Positions 1 to 6,784 of a stretch of DNA of 8,757 nt are shown here, piece after piece. The stretch is taken from assembly GCA_964580585.1 (NCBI GenBank), contig CAZOKZ010000109.1, positions 1-8,757 on the forward strand, in the 5' to 3' direction. Numbering within the stretch: position 1 is the stretch's first letter; the number at the start of each line of letters is the position of its first letter. Below the pieces are notes generated by a model, which saw only the letters and a program-made list of their open reading frames with translations, was not told the origin of the DNA and did not search any database. Position numbers and translations under genes: made by a program. The stretch is from CAZOKZ01 sp964580585. GTDB taxonomy: Bacteria; Sumerlaeota; Sumerlaeia; SLMS01; JAHLLQ01.

Positions 1-255
1 CAGGTAACCCTGCGGACAAAGCTCGGGCATATCGAGCAAATCGAACAACTTTTCCACGCGCGATGGCGGCGTTTCACTCGTCCACGTTTCCTCGGGGAAA
101 ATCCACTGGCCGAATTCTTCGATGCAGGCAACCCTTACTCTGTAGCGGTGCCGATCCAAATTGTGGGCAACCGCACGTGCCGAGGTCAGGGACACCACGA
201 ATTCTGCGGAGGGTCCACCGCACAGGATGACTACTTTACGCGACTCGTCTGTCAT
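1..255 (-). CDS. ddl: D-alanine--D-alanine ligase, N-terminal part (cut by window edge)
   Basis: The 85 visible residues are open to the left edge and look like the N-terminal domain of D-Ala-D-Ala ligase, the cytoplasmic ATP-grasp enzyme that makes the D-Ala-D-Ala dipeptide for peptidoglycan. After a short lead, VVILCGGPSAEFVVSLTSAR (residues 8-27) matches the family's GGxSxExxVSLxSA signature. Glu18 aligns with Glu15 of E. coli DdlB, which helps bind the first D-Ala. The next stretch (ALDxxR-like AHNLDRHRYRV, residues 30-40) is also typical. The usual residue after this Glu is His or Arg; here it is Phe. The ATG at 253-255 is preceded by GAGAGG (261-266 on the plus strand) at 6 bases, and it starts just before the first beta-strand as expected. 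The ATP-grasp catalytic region lies outside the window. The gene is divergent from the methyltransferase; the 209-base gap between them shows no convincing promoter hexamers. Confidence 0.9.
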   Translation of the reverse strand, partial: MTDESRKVVILCGGPSAEFVVSLTSARAVAHNLDRHRYRVRVACIEEFGQWIFPEETWTSETPPSRVEKLFDLLDMPELCPQGYL

Positions 256-452
256 ATCGGCCTCTCATATCGTCAAATCACGGACCTGCATGACGGTTTT
301 CGCGAATGAGCATCAAGAAAAAAATGAACGGGATGGTAAGGTATTTTTGAGGTTTGTTCAAATTGTGTTTGGTCTTTCATCCGTTGCCTGGATAGATAAG
401 GCGGATGAGGCGAATCGGGAATCAGTCCATTTTGTCTGCAGTAAGCCGCCGC

Positions 453-458
453 AAGGAG
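453..458 (+). promoter_or_regulatory. Shine-Dalgarno AAGGAG that favours the GTG start at 465
   Basis: AAGGAG stands 6 bases before GTG 465 in the methyltransferase frame. The longer ATG alternative at 405 has only a poorly spaced AAGG, and its extra 20 residues are not typical of the family. Confidence 0.6.
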
Positions 459-464
459 CATGTC

Positions 465-1157
465 GTGCATCGACGTATCTGGAACAGAATCAAACGTTAT
501 CTGATTTCACCCCTGTTCATCCGCCCCATGGTGAATGTCTTTCATCTGATCTGGTACCACGCGGACGAAACCTGGAAAAAGAACACCTTTCTTGGAGTTC
601 GCATTTATCAGTGTCCGTTCGATCTGCAATTATACCAGGAGTTGGTATATCGAATCCGACCTTCCTATATCATCCAGACCGGTGTGGCATACGGGGGATC
701 GATTCTTTATTTTGCGACCTTGTTGGATTTGATTGGGGCGCCTCCGGAGGCGGTTGTTGTTGGAATCGATATCAAATTGTCGAAAGAAAGCAAATCTCTC
801 ACCCATCCCAGGATTCGCCTTTTAGAGGGAAGCTCCGTTGACAAGGAGATTCTCGCCTCGGTGCAGTCCATGATACCGTCGGGCAATGGAATGGTCATTC
901 TGGATTCGGATCATTCAAAAAAACATGTCCTCTCCGAACTCAAGAATTACAGTCCGTTCGTCGGCGTCGGATCATATTTGGTTGCCGAGGACACCAATAT
1001 CAACGGGCATCCTGTCAGCCCATTTTGGGGCGCAGGTCCCCTTGAGGCGGTGAACGAATTTCTTGGTTCCAACAAAGATTTTGTCCAGGACGACAAAATC
1101 TGGCGTCGGAATTTATTTTCGTTCCATCAGCGGGGATGGTTGCGGCGGATTAAGTAA
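465..1157 (+). CDS. CmcI / rhamnosyl O-methyltransferase family protein
   Basis: The 230-residue protein resembles the 'cephalosporin hydroxylase' family (CmcI, PF04989), a class of SAM-dependent methyltransferase-like proteins often found near sugar or natural-product genes. In order it shows a basic N-terminal segment, TWKKNTFLGV and CPFDLQLYQELV (about residues 36-62), the Rossmann loop IIQTGVAYGGS (69-79), an acidic strand end VVGIDI (D102), the family signature ILDSDHSKKHV (145-155) and LVAEDTNINGHP (172-183). Many relatives have Glu where this protein has Gln71 in the loop, which may affect cofactor or metal binding. GTG 465 is chosen because AAGGAG lies 6 bases upstream; ATG 405 would add 20 residues in frame. 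The gene stands alone, divergent from ddl and convergent with the FG-GAP gene, so the substrate cannot be inferred. Family assignment is firm; function is open. Confidence 0.82.
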   Translation: MHRRIWNRIKRYLISPLFIRPMVNVFHLIWYHADETWKKNTFLGVRIYQCPFDLQLYQELVYRIRPSYIIQTGVAYGGSILYFATLLDLIGAPPEAVVVGIDIKLSKESKSLTHPRIRLLEGSSVDKEILASVQSMIPSGNGMVILDSDHSKKHVLSELKNYSPFVGVGSYLVAEDTNINGHPVSPFWGAGPLEAVNEFLGSNKDFVQDDKIWRRNLFSFHQRGWLRRIK

Positions 1158-1213
1158 AATTGTGAATGTGGCAAAATAGTGAACGACATAGTCCGCTCGT
1201 TTTCCGTTTTCTG

Positions 1214-1234
1214 TTTTACGCGATTGGCGTAAAA
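1214..1234 (+). terminator. Perfect 8-bp inverted repeat downstream of the methyltransferase gene
   Basis: TTTTACGC (1214-1221) and GCGTAAAA (1227-1234) are perfect complements around a 5-base loop, 57 bases past the methyltransferase stop. A clean T-run does not follow on the plus strand, so a role in ending that transcript is only possible. It adjoins the stronger minus-strand hairpin. Confidence 0.35.
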
Positions 1235-1270
1235 ACGAAACGACGAGAGGCATAAAGCCCCTCGCCGTTT
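1228..1270 (-). terminator. Rho-independent-type terminator for the FG-GAP gene
   Basis: Read on the minus strand, 1270 to 1238 forms a 14-bp stem (core CGAGGGGC/GCCTCTCG) with a 5-base TTTAT loop and only two G-U pairs as imperfections. It is followed by TTTTT (1231-1235 on the plus strand). It starts 29 bases after the FG-GAP stop codon. On the plus strand the same two positions become A-C mismatches, so the structure favours the minus transcript. Confidence 0.7.
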
Positions 1271-1298
1271 GCACCAACAGGAGGAATGAAGCCGTGTG

Positions 1299-3752
1299 TT
1301 ATTTGATGTTGCCCAGGAAAACTTGCCACGGACCGTTCGGCGTGTGACGGAAGCCGTTTCCGGTATCCTTGTAATGAGCCTTGAAGCCATCCACGCCGTT
1401 TGAAAGCGCGACGAACACTTCACCGAAGCCATTGAGCTGGATCAGGTCCGAAATCGTGTCGCCGTCCACATCGCCCGCAAAAATCCACCACCCATTGTTC
1501 AGGTTCGGATCGACGAGGAAGCCTTGTGGGCCCCAGTTCGCAACCGACGAAATCGTCGTGCCGTTCGAGAAAGCGAATTGGGCCTCGTTGGTCATATAAC
1601 CCACATCGTCGAAGCCATCGCCATTGAAATCGCCAAACACGATGCTGACATTGTTGTCGGGATCGTAGGTGAAGCCTGGGGTATTGTCGTAGAACAACGC
1701 CAACGGGTCGAATGAAGATGCCGTGCCAAATGCCACATTGATGCTGTCGCCCGGTCCGTCGATTTGAACGATGTCGTCCTTGCCGTCGCCGTTCAAGTCA
1801 GCCACACCAACCCACAATCCCGCACCAGGATTGTAAATCACGCTGTTGGAGACTGCCTGAGACGGGCTGGGAATAATTCCGCTGCCTGCATGGGCAAAGA
1901 AAATCGCTCCCGATGAATGCAATTGTGCAACGTCGTCTGTGCCATCGCCGTTGAAGTCGCCCGCAAGCACGGTGAATCCAGCCGCCTCGTTCACCACCCA
2001 TCCTTCAGAACTCTTGACCGGAGCAGAGAACGTATTATTGCCCTGGTTTGACGTTACCCAGCACTGGCCGAGGGGGGTAAACGTTGCCAGATCCATCAAG
2101 CCATCGCCGTCGAAATCACCGGAAACCGTTTTCCAGTTATTCGGGATATTGTGTTGGAAGCCGATGAACCCAATCTGGTCTGGTGTTCCAAACGAACCTT
2201 GCTCGTTGTTCGACGCCCAGATGTCGGTAAATTCAGTCAGAACCAGCATCTCGTCCGGCGAAACCGGAGGCATCGGTTGCTGGCCGTAGGCGCCAACGAT
2301 AATATCCAGTTGATTGACGCTCAAACTATCGTTGGATTTATCGATCAAAACCACCTGGGAATCGCGCACGCCTGGCGGATCGTTGACACCCTCGATACGG
2401 TTTACCACGAACGTATCCGACGCCACGGTAACCATGTGCGTGGGCGTCTGACCGAGCAGGAAGTTGAGCGACCGTTGAACCGTGCCCACTTCGGTTAGGT
2501 TGACGTTTGCTTTGTTGGGCGTAAAATCGCGTTTGTAAATTTTCGACGTCGTCAGGGATGGATTGTAAGTATCCAGCACCGGGTTGAGGAAGTTCACCGC
2601 GGCAGCCGAGGCGGCGCCGATGTAGAAATTGTTCGAGTCAGAGGCCATCTGACCGAACGCGGGGACCATTTTATCCGCCGTGCCGTTTGGAGTGAACAGC
2701 GTGTCGAAGGTGTTATTCGGATACAGGACCTGCGAGCCGCCGATCAGCGCACGATCAATATTACCGTTGTCAAACGCCTGAATAAACGGAGGGAAGATCA
2801 CGTTTGTCGTCGGATTGAACGTCGCCACAGGACTTCCCGAATTCATCAACGTATCGGTGCTGGTGTCCAGTTTATAAATGTTCACAGGATCGTTGATGGC
2901 GGTCACGGGCAGGGGATTCGGGTCCACCAGGAATCCGAAATACCCCGAAAAAATGATCAGCTCCGAATCGTCCACGGGCGGATCGCTTGGGAAAGGCACC
3001 ACTGTCGTGCTGTGCCCGGCAGGCATGGGAAATCCGCACGAGGTGTACGGGTACGTCGGGTCGGATTGAGCCGGATATGGAATCGAAAGTGTCGAAGTGA
3101 TGGCTGGGGGAGTCGCATCCAGATCGACGGCATACACCACGGGGTTGTTTGTATTGTCCGCCGTCAAGTACCCCTTCGTTGCGTCACCGTTCAGCCAAAG
3201 TGCGCTGGGCTTTTCGCCAACGTTGATTTCGTTGACTTTAGTCAGATGTCCGCCCGCGAAATCGAAGACGTGCAGCCGTTGCTCCTTGCCATCGACCAGA
3301 TAAACACGGTCGCCAGCAGGGGAGACGGTCAAGCCGACCGGCTCGATGGCGTCTTCGTTGGACGAAACGATTATCTCGGTGTCGATCACCTCATCCACAA
3401 AGTTGGGATTTTCACCGTTTTCAAATTTTTTCACCAGCATGGCCGCATCGTACACATACAAGTGGCCATTTGGTTGGCCCGCATTGCCGTCGCCACCATT
3501 GACCAGGATCACGTACTTGCCATCGGGGCTGAAACCTGGAACAAAGGGGTCGGCTCCAGGACTGTCGCCATTGCAAACCCAACCGCCGACGGGAGTAATC
3601 GTTGTATTTGTTGCTAAGTTAACAACATGGACGTGGTCGCCGGTTTTGTCAGTGTCATCAACGGTCGAGCCAGGTAACCATCCATAGGGCTGGGCAGCCG
3701 CCACACTTACGAGTCCGGCCATCATGAGGCCGGCAAAAGCATATTTCTGCAT
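1299..3752 (-). CDS. Secreted YVTN-like beta-propeller / FG-GAP repeat protein
   Basis: This 817-residue protein has a signal peptide: MQK, a hydrophobic core AFAGLMMAGLVSV, and an AAA-Q cleavage site near residue 20. Residues about 40-510 look like a YVTN/lactonase-type beta-propeller, with GFSPDGKYVILVNGG (73-87), GLTVSPAGDRVYLVDG (140-155) and KPSALWLNGD (181-190). Residues about 540-817 carry five FG-GAP/VCBS-type calcium loops, DFDGDGLMD, DFNGDGTDD, DLNGDGKDD, DFNGDGFDD and DVDGDTISD, about 53 residues apart. No sorting tail (PEP-CTERM, Por) or membrane anchor is visible, so it is probably exported to the periplasm or outside. ATG 3752 is chosen because it opens the signal peptide and has AAGGTGG 5 bases upstream; an in-frame start at 3806 would add 18 residues ahead of the signal peptide. 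The gene is monocistronic, divergent from the vWA-kinase cluster and ended by a hairpin. Enzymatic activity cannot be claimed. Confidence 0.88.
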   Translation of the reverse strand: MQKYAFAGLMMAGLVSVAAAQPYGWLPGSTVDDTDKTGDHVHVVNLATNTTITPVGGWVCNGDSPGADPFVPGFSPDGKYVILVNGGDGNAGQPNGHLYVYDAAMLVKKFENGENPNFVDEVIDTEIIVSSNEDAIEPVGLTVSPAGDRVYLVDGKEQRLHVFDFAGGHLTKVNEINVGEKPSALWLNGDATKGYLTADNTNNPVVYAVDLDATPPAITSTLSIPYPAQSDPTYPYTSCGFPMPAGHSTTVVPFPSDPPVDDSELIIFSGYFGFLVDPNPLPVTAINDPVNIYKLDTSTDTLMNSGSPVATFNPTTNVIFPPFIQAFDNGNIDRALIGGSQVLYPNNTFDTLFTPNGTADKMVPAFGQMASDSNNFYIGAASAAAVNFLNPVLDTYNPSLTTSKIYKRDFTPNKANVNLTEVGTVQRSLNFLLGQTPTHMVTVASDTFVVNRIEGVNDPPGVRDSQVVLIDKSNDSLSVNQLDIIVGAYGQQPMPPVSPDEMLVLTEFTDIWASNNEQGSFGTPDQIGFIGFQHNIPNNWKTVSGDFDGDGLMDLATFTPLGQCWVTSNQGNNTFSAPVKSSEGWVVNEAAGFTVLAGDFNGDGTDDVAQLHSSGAIFFAHAGSGIIPSPSQAVSNSVIYNPGAGLWVGVADLNGDGKDDIVQIDGPGDSINVAFGTASSFDPLALFYDNTPGFTYDPDNNVSIVFGDFNGDGFDDVGYMTNEAQFAFSNGTTISSVANWGPQGFLVDPNLNNGWWIFAGDVDGDTISDLIQLNGFGEVFVALSNGVDGFKAHYKDTGNGFRHTPNGPWQVFLGNIK
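1302..2135 (-). repeat. Five FG-GAP repeats plus a truncated sixth (protein-level repeat)
   Basis: Calcium-loop segments lie at 2091-2117, 1932-1958, 1773-1799, 1605-1631 and 1446-1472 on the minus strand, spaced 159, 159, 168 and 159 bases. Each unit reads roughly W-x4-GDFxGDGxxD followed by a strand ending in SNG or a similar turn. The protein ends with GPWQVFLGN, the opening strand of another unit, just before its calcium loop would begin. The DNA copies are diverged, so this is an old internal duplication. Confidence 0.8.
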
Positions 3753-4045
3753 CTCATCCACCTTAAGGAGTAGATTCTCTATTTCCCGATAAATTCCCGG
3801 GAACATTTTTCATCAGATAGCCGGACCCTACCAATCGCCCGAACCGTTCGCAAGGGGATTTGGCGAGGCAAATTGTATCGTAACGGGCTTCTCGCTTCAT
3901 AATCCTGTTGATTCTATTCATGCTATGTCCGATTTTTCTCAGGAACGGGATGGATACGACAAATTGAGGCAAAGCGTATCCCGAGCGAAATCAAGCAATC
4001 GGATCATATGCCTTCAAGCCGTGGAGCATCGAGCAAGGACCCCTA
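3753..4045. promoter_or_regulatory. Divergent intergenic region with an operator-like palindrome
   Basis: These 293 bases must carry promoters for both the FG-GAP gene (minus) and the vWA-kinase cluster (plus). On the minus side, AAGGTGG at 3758-3764 is the ribosome site, and the palindrome CCTTAAGG (3761-3768) overlaps it. Further upstream, TTCCCGGGAA (3794-3803) is a perfect 10-base palindrome, and TTCCCG (3783-3788) can pair with CGGGAA (3798-3803). On the plus side, TTGTAT (3873-3878) and CATAAT (3898-3903) resemble sigma-70 hexamers, but the spacing is 19, so the promoter call is weak. AAGGA (4035-4039) serves the vWA gene. Short open frames here look like chance. Confidence 0.4.
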
Positions 4046-4798
4046 ATGCCGGATTTTTTCCCACATCCCCCTCAGGAAGATCCGCCCACCGAGGAGCTGT
4101 TCGAGACGCATTTTGCGGATGTCGAAAAGCAGGATTTCTGCAATACCAGTAAACGCTGTCCAACGCTTTTGATACTCGACGTCTCGAACTCCATGGAAGT
4201 CAGCGGCGGCCTCAAGCAACTCAACGACGGCTTGAAAATCTTCAAGGACCAGACCTCGGGCGATGTCGCGGCCAGCCAGCGGATCGAAGTCATGGTGGTC
4301 AGCTTCAGTGGGGAAGTCGTGGTCATGGACCGCTTTCGAGGGATCAAGGAATGGGATCCGCCGGAACTGAAGTCACGCCGAACGGGGACAAATATCGGAG
4401 GTGCGATTCTGAAAGCATTCGATTTACTCGAAAGCCGACTCAGAAACCTTGAAAGTCACGGTATTCCGACCTGCCGTCCTTTAATGTTGTTGATTACCGA
4501 CGGGGTTCCCACGCCAAGATATGCAAAATTTACGGACCCAGCCCGGGAGAAAATCAAAGAGGCGGAACGCAAGGGTGAACTTTGGTTTTACTCGGTCGGG
4601 GTCGATGGAGCCGATCACGATTTGCTGCGCTCGCTCTCGCGTGAAGGAACCAGTTATTTGCCCGATGTCGATTTCGTGGAATTATTTAACTTCCTCTCCA
4701 CTCGACTTACGACTTATTCACGTGGCAGCATGAGCAGCGATGAGAATCCGTTGAGGATGAGTAACAAGAGTAATCATAAATCCAGGCGATTCAGGTAA
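4046..4798 (+). CDS. vWA domain protein, TerY/YegL type
   Basis: The 250-residue protein is a single von Willebrand factor A domain with a complete MIDAS metal site. It has DVSNS (Asp45, Ser47, Ser49) after the strand CPTLLILD, TGTNIGGAI (Thr115) and LLITDGVPTPRY (Asp152). Conserved core strands include EVMVVSFSG (81-89) and ELWFYSVGVDG (178-188). Size and architecture fit TerY/YegL-type vWA proteins, cytoplasmic metal-dependent adhesion or scaffold proteins that travel with PP2C phosphatases and Ser/Thr kinases. There is no signal peptide. The tail after about residue 226 is polar and basic and probably disordered. ATG 4046 has AAGGA 6 bases upstream. The stop overlaps the kinase start (TAATG), which implies translational coupling and a fixed ratio of the two products. 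The likely role is to recruit or present a substrate to the kinase; that is inference from family context. Confidence 0.88.
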   Translation: MPDFFPHPPQEDPPTEELFETHFADVEKQDFCNTSKRCPTLLILDVSNSMEVSGGLKQLNDGLKIFKDQTSGDVAASQRIEVMVVSFSGEVVVMDRFRGIKEWDPPELKSRRTGTNIGGAILKAFDLLESRLRNLESHGIPTCRPLMLLITDGVPTPRYAKFTDPAREKIKEAERKGELWFYSVGVDGADHDLLRSLSREGTSYLPDVDFVELFNFLSTRLTTYSRGSMSSDENPLRMSNKSNHKSRRFR

Positions 4799-4800
4799 TG
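4796..4800 (+). promoter_or_regulatory. TAATG stop-start overlap coupling vWA and kinase
   Basis: The stop TAA (4796-4798) shares its last A with the kinase ATG (4798-4800). AGG at 4793-4795 is the only purine-rich stretch just before it, so initiation probably depends on ribosomes finishing the vWA gene. Confidence 0.7.
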
Positions 4801-6234
4801 CCGTTAGTAGCCTATGCAGAACGGACGGGCCGGGCCGTCGTGCTGAACAGGGTCGAGGGTAGCGGCAACAGAGGCGGCGAAGGCGAATTGTGTGAAATCG
4901 CTGGCCGCCAGGATGTGATTGCCAAAATCTTTTTCGATCATATTCGAAGCGGTTCCGCCTACCAGGAAAAGCTCGAAAAGCTGCGCGTCATGATACGTCA
5001 GGAACATAAACTGACCATCGACGGGCGGCCCGTTTGTGCTTGGCCATTTGAATTGCTTAAACAAAACAACGAGATTATCGGGTTAATCATGCCTCGCTTG
5101 CCGGGCGACGTGCTTACCCGTTATTTCAGCCCCAGTAGCCACAATGCCTCGACGTATGATTTGTACGAGATTGCGATCAATACGGCCCTGGCGTTCAAAA
5201 TCGTTCACGACGAAGGAATCATTGTCGGCGATGTGCATCCGGGCAATCTGCTCGTGGACGAAAAATACCACGTTGGATTTGTGGATACCGACTCCTTTCA
5301 AATCAAAAGCCACGACGGCACGATTTACCGATGTGGCGTCGCGATCATGGACTTTCTGCCGCCCGAATTACAAACGCGCAGCATCTCCACTACCGTTCGT
5401 GCTCTGGAAAGCGACATCTACTCGCTGGGAATTCTGATATTCAATGTACTCGTTCAACAACATCCCTTCGACTACGTTCACAAACCTCCTCGTCGCGAGA
5501 CCCAGGATCGAATTCGTGTGGGAGCCTGGATGTACACCATCAAACGATTTTACCGCTTTGGCAAAAATTTCCCCAAGATGACCATGCCGGCGCCCAATTC
5601 AGTACCCTGGGACGAAATCGACCCCAAAGTCCGCTCGTTGTTTCACAAATTATTCGACAATGGACATCGCCGGATCAAAAAGCGTCCCTCGGTGGGGGAA
5701 ATCATCGAGGTTTTACGCGCCGCGCAATCAAGACTTGTCCAGGATGACAAAGGCCGTTGGTTCAGCCCACACGTTGGACCGGCTTGGTTTTACAAACTCA
5801 AAAAAGCCCATCACGATCGAACCATGGATCCGCGCATGACGCGGATGGGGATTCCCAAGCTGAAAAAAAAAAGGTTTAATCCGCTGAGTTTTGCTCTTTA
5901 CCCTCTTTTTTGGTATTGCCGGATTCCTCCTCGGATTGCCGAATTTACTGGCTGGATTCCTCAGAACCATTTTTTGCGCACCATGATGAATGTACTACCG
6001 TATAAACTGGCAATCTTGTTCATTGTGACGGTTCTGTTGGGTTTGCTGCTTAACCCGTTGCTGCACACGGGATACCTTAAACTATTCGGTTTTTTCACCG
6101 TCGTTTTTTCTACGTTTGCCTTGGTGAAAAAATCCTGGAACGATCCCGATTCCCGTCCTGGAATTATCGGTGCCGACATCTTTCTGATTCTCGCGTCGAT
6201 GACGGGTTTGTTTTCATTTTTAATGATAGGGTGA
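4798..6234 (+). CDS. Membrane-anchored Ser/Thr protein kinase, YegI-like
   Basis: The 478-residue protein has an N-terminal kinase fold and a C-terminal membrane region. Kinase landmarks are a glycine loop GSGNRGGEGE (21-30), Lys43 in VIAKIF, the catalytic loop GDVHPGN (Asp145, Asn150), DTDSF in place of DFG (Asp163 has the correct spacing from Asn150), PPE (188-190), SDIYSLG (205-211), HPF (222-224) and RP (296-297). All catalytic residues are present, so activity is likely. GDVHPGN and DTDSFQI are, as I recall, typical of the YegI/COG4248 group. Residues 321-400 are basic and aromatic. Three hydrophobic segments follow at about 402-422, 426-443 and 456-477, which would anchor the kinase with its domain probably cytoplasmic. 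No helix-hairpin-helix or zinc ribbon, as in some relatives, is visible. The gene overlaps the vWA gene and precedes two small paralogues. A run of ten A residues at 5863-5872 separates kinase and membrane parts. Confidence 0.88.
   Translation: MPLVAYAERTGRAVVLNRVEGSGNRGGEGELCEIAGRQDVIAKIFFDHIRSGSAYQEKLEKLRVMIRQEHKLTIDGRPVCAWPFELLKQNNEIIGLIMPRLPGDVLTRYFSPSSHNASTYDLYEIAINTALAFKIVHDEGIIVGDVHPGNLLVDEKYHVGFVDTDSFQIKSHDGTIYRCGVAIMDFLPPELQTRSISTTVRALESDIYSLGILIFNVLVQQHPFDYVHKPPRRETQDRIRVGAWMYTIKRFYRFGKNFPKMTMPAPNSVPWDEIDPKVRSLFHKLFDNGHRRIKKRPSVGEIIEVLRAAQSRLVQDDKGRWFSPHVGPAWFYKLKKAHHDRTMDPRMTRMGIPKLKKKRFNPLSFALYPLFWYCRIPPRIAEFTGWIPQNHFLRTMMNVLPYKLAILFIVTVLLGLLLNPLLHTGYLKLFGFFTVVFSTFALVKKSWNDPDSRPGIIGADIFLILASMTGLFSFLMIG
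5863..5872 (+). other. A10 homopolymer: possible slippage site within the kinase gene
   Basis: Ten consecutive A residues encode Lys356-Lys358 and the first base of Arg359. In the -1 frame the next codons are AAG GTT TAA (stop 5877-5879). In the +1 frame a TGA arrives at 5885-5887. Slippage in either direction would therefore give a kinase of about 360 residues without membrane segments. Confidence 0.45.
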
Positions 6235-6338
6235 ATTTACCGACTTCAATTTCACGGTAAAATTTCACGGTTTCAGGATGCCGACACGGAGAACACTGAT
6301 TTCTCCCTCATTTGGAATTTAGGAAAATTAAGCAATCG
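6235..6338 (+). other. Intergenic leader with two small hairpins and an 11-base direct repeat
   Basis: This gap between the kinase and the first small gene contains TTTACCG (6236-6242) paired with CGGTAAA (6255-6261) around a 12-base loop, and GGAGAA (6288-6293) paired with TTCTCC (6301-6306) around a 7-base loop. AATTTCACGGT occurs twice, at 6248-6258 and 6261-6271, with a 13-base period. The stems are short and no strong T-run follows, so this may be a weak attenuator, a processing site or chance. No clear promoter is seen. Confidence 0.3.
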
Positions 6339-6725
6339 ATGCGCGAACTCTTACCCAAACGTTTGCTCGACCGAGCATATCGCTGTCCCGATGGGCGACT
6401 GGCCTGGAAACGATCCGACGCGGAAGAGGTTGCGCGCTTTTACACCTCCCATGGGTGGATGCTGCAACATGCCCAGGTGATTCGCCTGTCGCTCGATAAA
6501 ACTTACATCGTCTTTATTCCTCTGAAAGACGGCGCTCTTGTATATCCCCAGTGGGATTTTCCCGGTGAATGGTGTAAATCGGAACGGGACTGGTCGCTGT
6601 GTTGTGAGCAATCGCGCCAGTCGTTTTGCAACTATCTCATCGAATCGAATTGGGAAGAACGTGTCGCGCCCGCTTTTCAGGATCAAGTCCGCTACACGCT
6701 GGATTTTGTTTGCTGTGGCCGGTGA
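6339..6725 (+). CDS. Small protein of unknown family, first of a paralogous pair
   Basis: I do not recognise this 128-residue family. It is soluble, with no signal peptide or membrane segment. It is clearly related to the next gene: both have an AYRxxDGxxAWKR block (residues 13-25 here) followed by a helix, then a WDF/WDW motif (72-74 here) and a conserved Trp about 12 residues later (W85 here). Seven cysteines (16, 79, 88, 89, 97, 125, 126) are a lot for this length, but they form no obvious zinc-finger spacing. ATG 6339 is chosen because the AYR block then sits at residue 13, exactly as in the paralogue; a TTG at 6312 would add 9 residues and has no ribosome site at a usual distance. For ATG 6339 the AGGA is also rather far (6321-6324). 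Position suggests it works with the vWA-kinase pair as partner, substrate or cognate inhibitor; this is inference only. Confidence 0.68.
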   Translation: MRELLPKRLLDRAYRCPDGRLAWKRSDAEEVARFYTSHGWMLQHAQVIRLSLDKTYIVFIPLKDGALVYPQWDFPGEWCKSERDWSLCCEQSRQSFCNYLIESNWEERVAPAFQDQVRYTLDFVCCGR

Positions 6726-6766
6726 AATTTCCCACACTTGGTTTGCTCAGTCTCCAACTATTCTTC

Positions 6767-6780
6767 CACCGCAGGCGGTG
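6767..6780 (+). promoter_or_regulatory. Inverted repeat over the ribosome site of the second small gene
   Basis: CACCGC (6767-6772) and GCGGTG (6775-6780) are perfect complements separated by two bases. The purine-rich AGGCGG (6773-6778) that should serve ATG 6785 lies inside it. A folded RNA would hide the ribosome site. The two-base gap forces the innermost pair open, leaving a five-pair stem with a four-base loop. Confidence 0.35.
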
Positions 6781-6784
6781 CTCA

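Noticed and set aside
161..841. Long plus-strand open frame of 226 codons
   Set aside because: It overlaps the ddl start region on the opposite strand and the methyltransferase in another frame. Its product has no recognisable domain, whereas the overlapped frames match known families.
1446..2117. Periodic similar DNA segments about 160 bases apart, considered as a DNA repeat or CRISPR-like array
   Set aside because: They encode the calcium loops of FG-GAP repeats in one open frame. The DNA copies differ at synonymous sites and the spacers are coding.
3012..3617. Plus-strand open frame of 201 codons opposite the FG-GAP gene
   Set aside because: It is antisense to a clear secreted propeller protein and its product has no domain features. 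It is a shadow of the minus-strand codon use.
3763..3972. Small minus-strand frame in the divergent region
   Set aside because: It overlaps the probable promoter area and the leader of the FG-GAP gene and looks like a chance opening.
3925..4152. Small plus-strand frame before and over the vWA start
   Set aside because: It runs into the vWA gene in a different frame, lacks a good ribosome site and has no recognisable content.
5331..5747. Plus-strand frame of 138 codons inside the kinase gene
   Set aside because: It lies wholly inside the catalytic domain coding region in another frame and has no domain features.
6351..6737. Minus-strand frame of 128 codons opposite the first small gene
   Set aside because: The plus-strand product aligns with its tandem neighbour, which shows which strand is coding.
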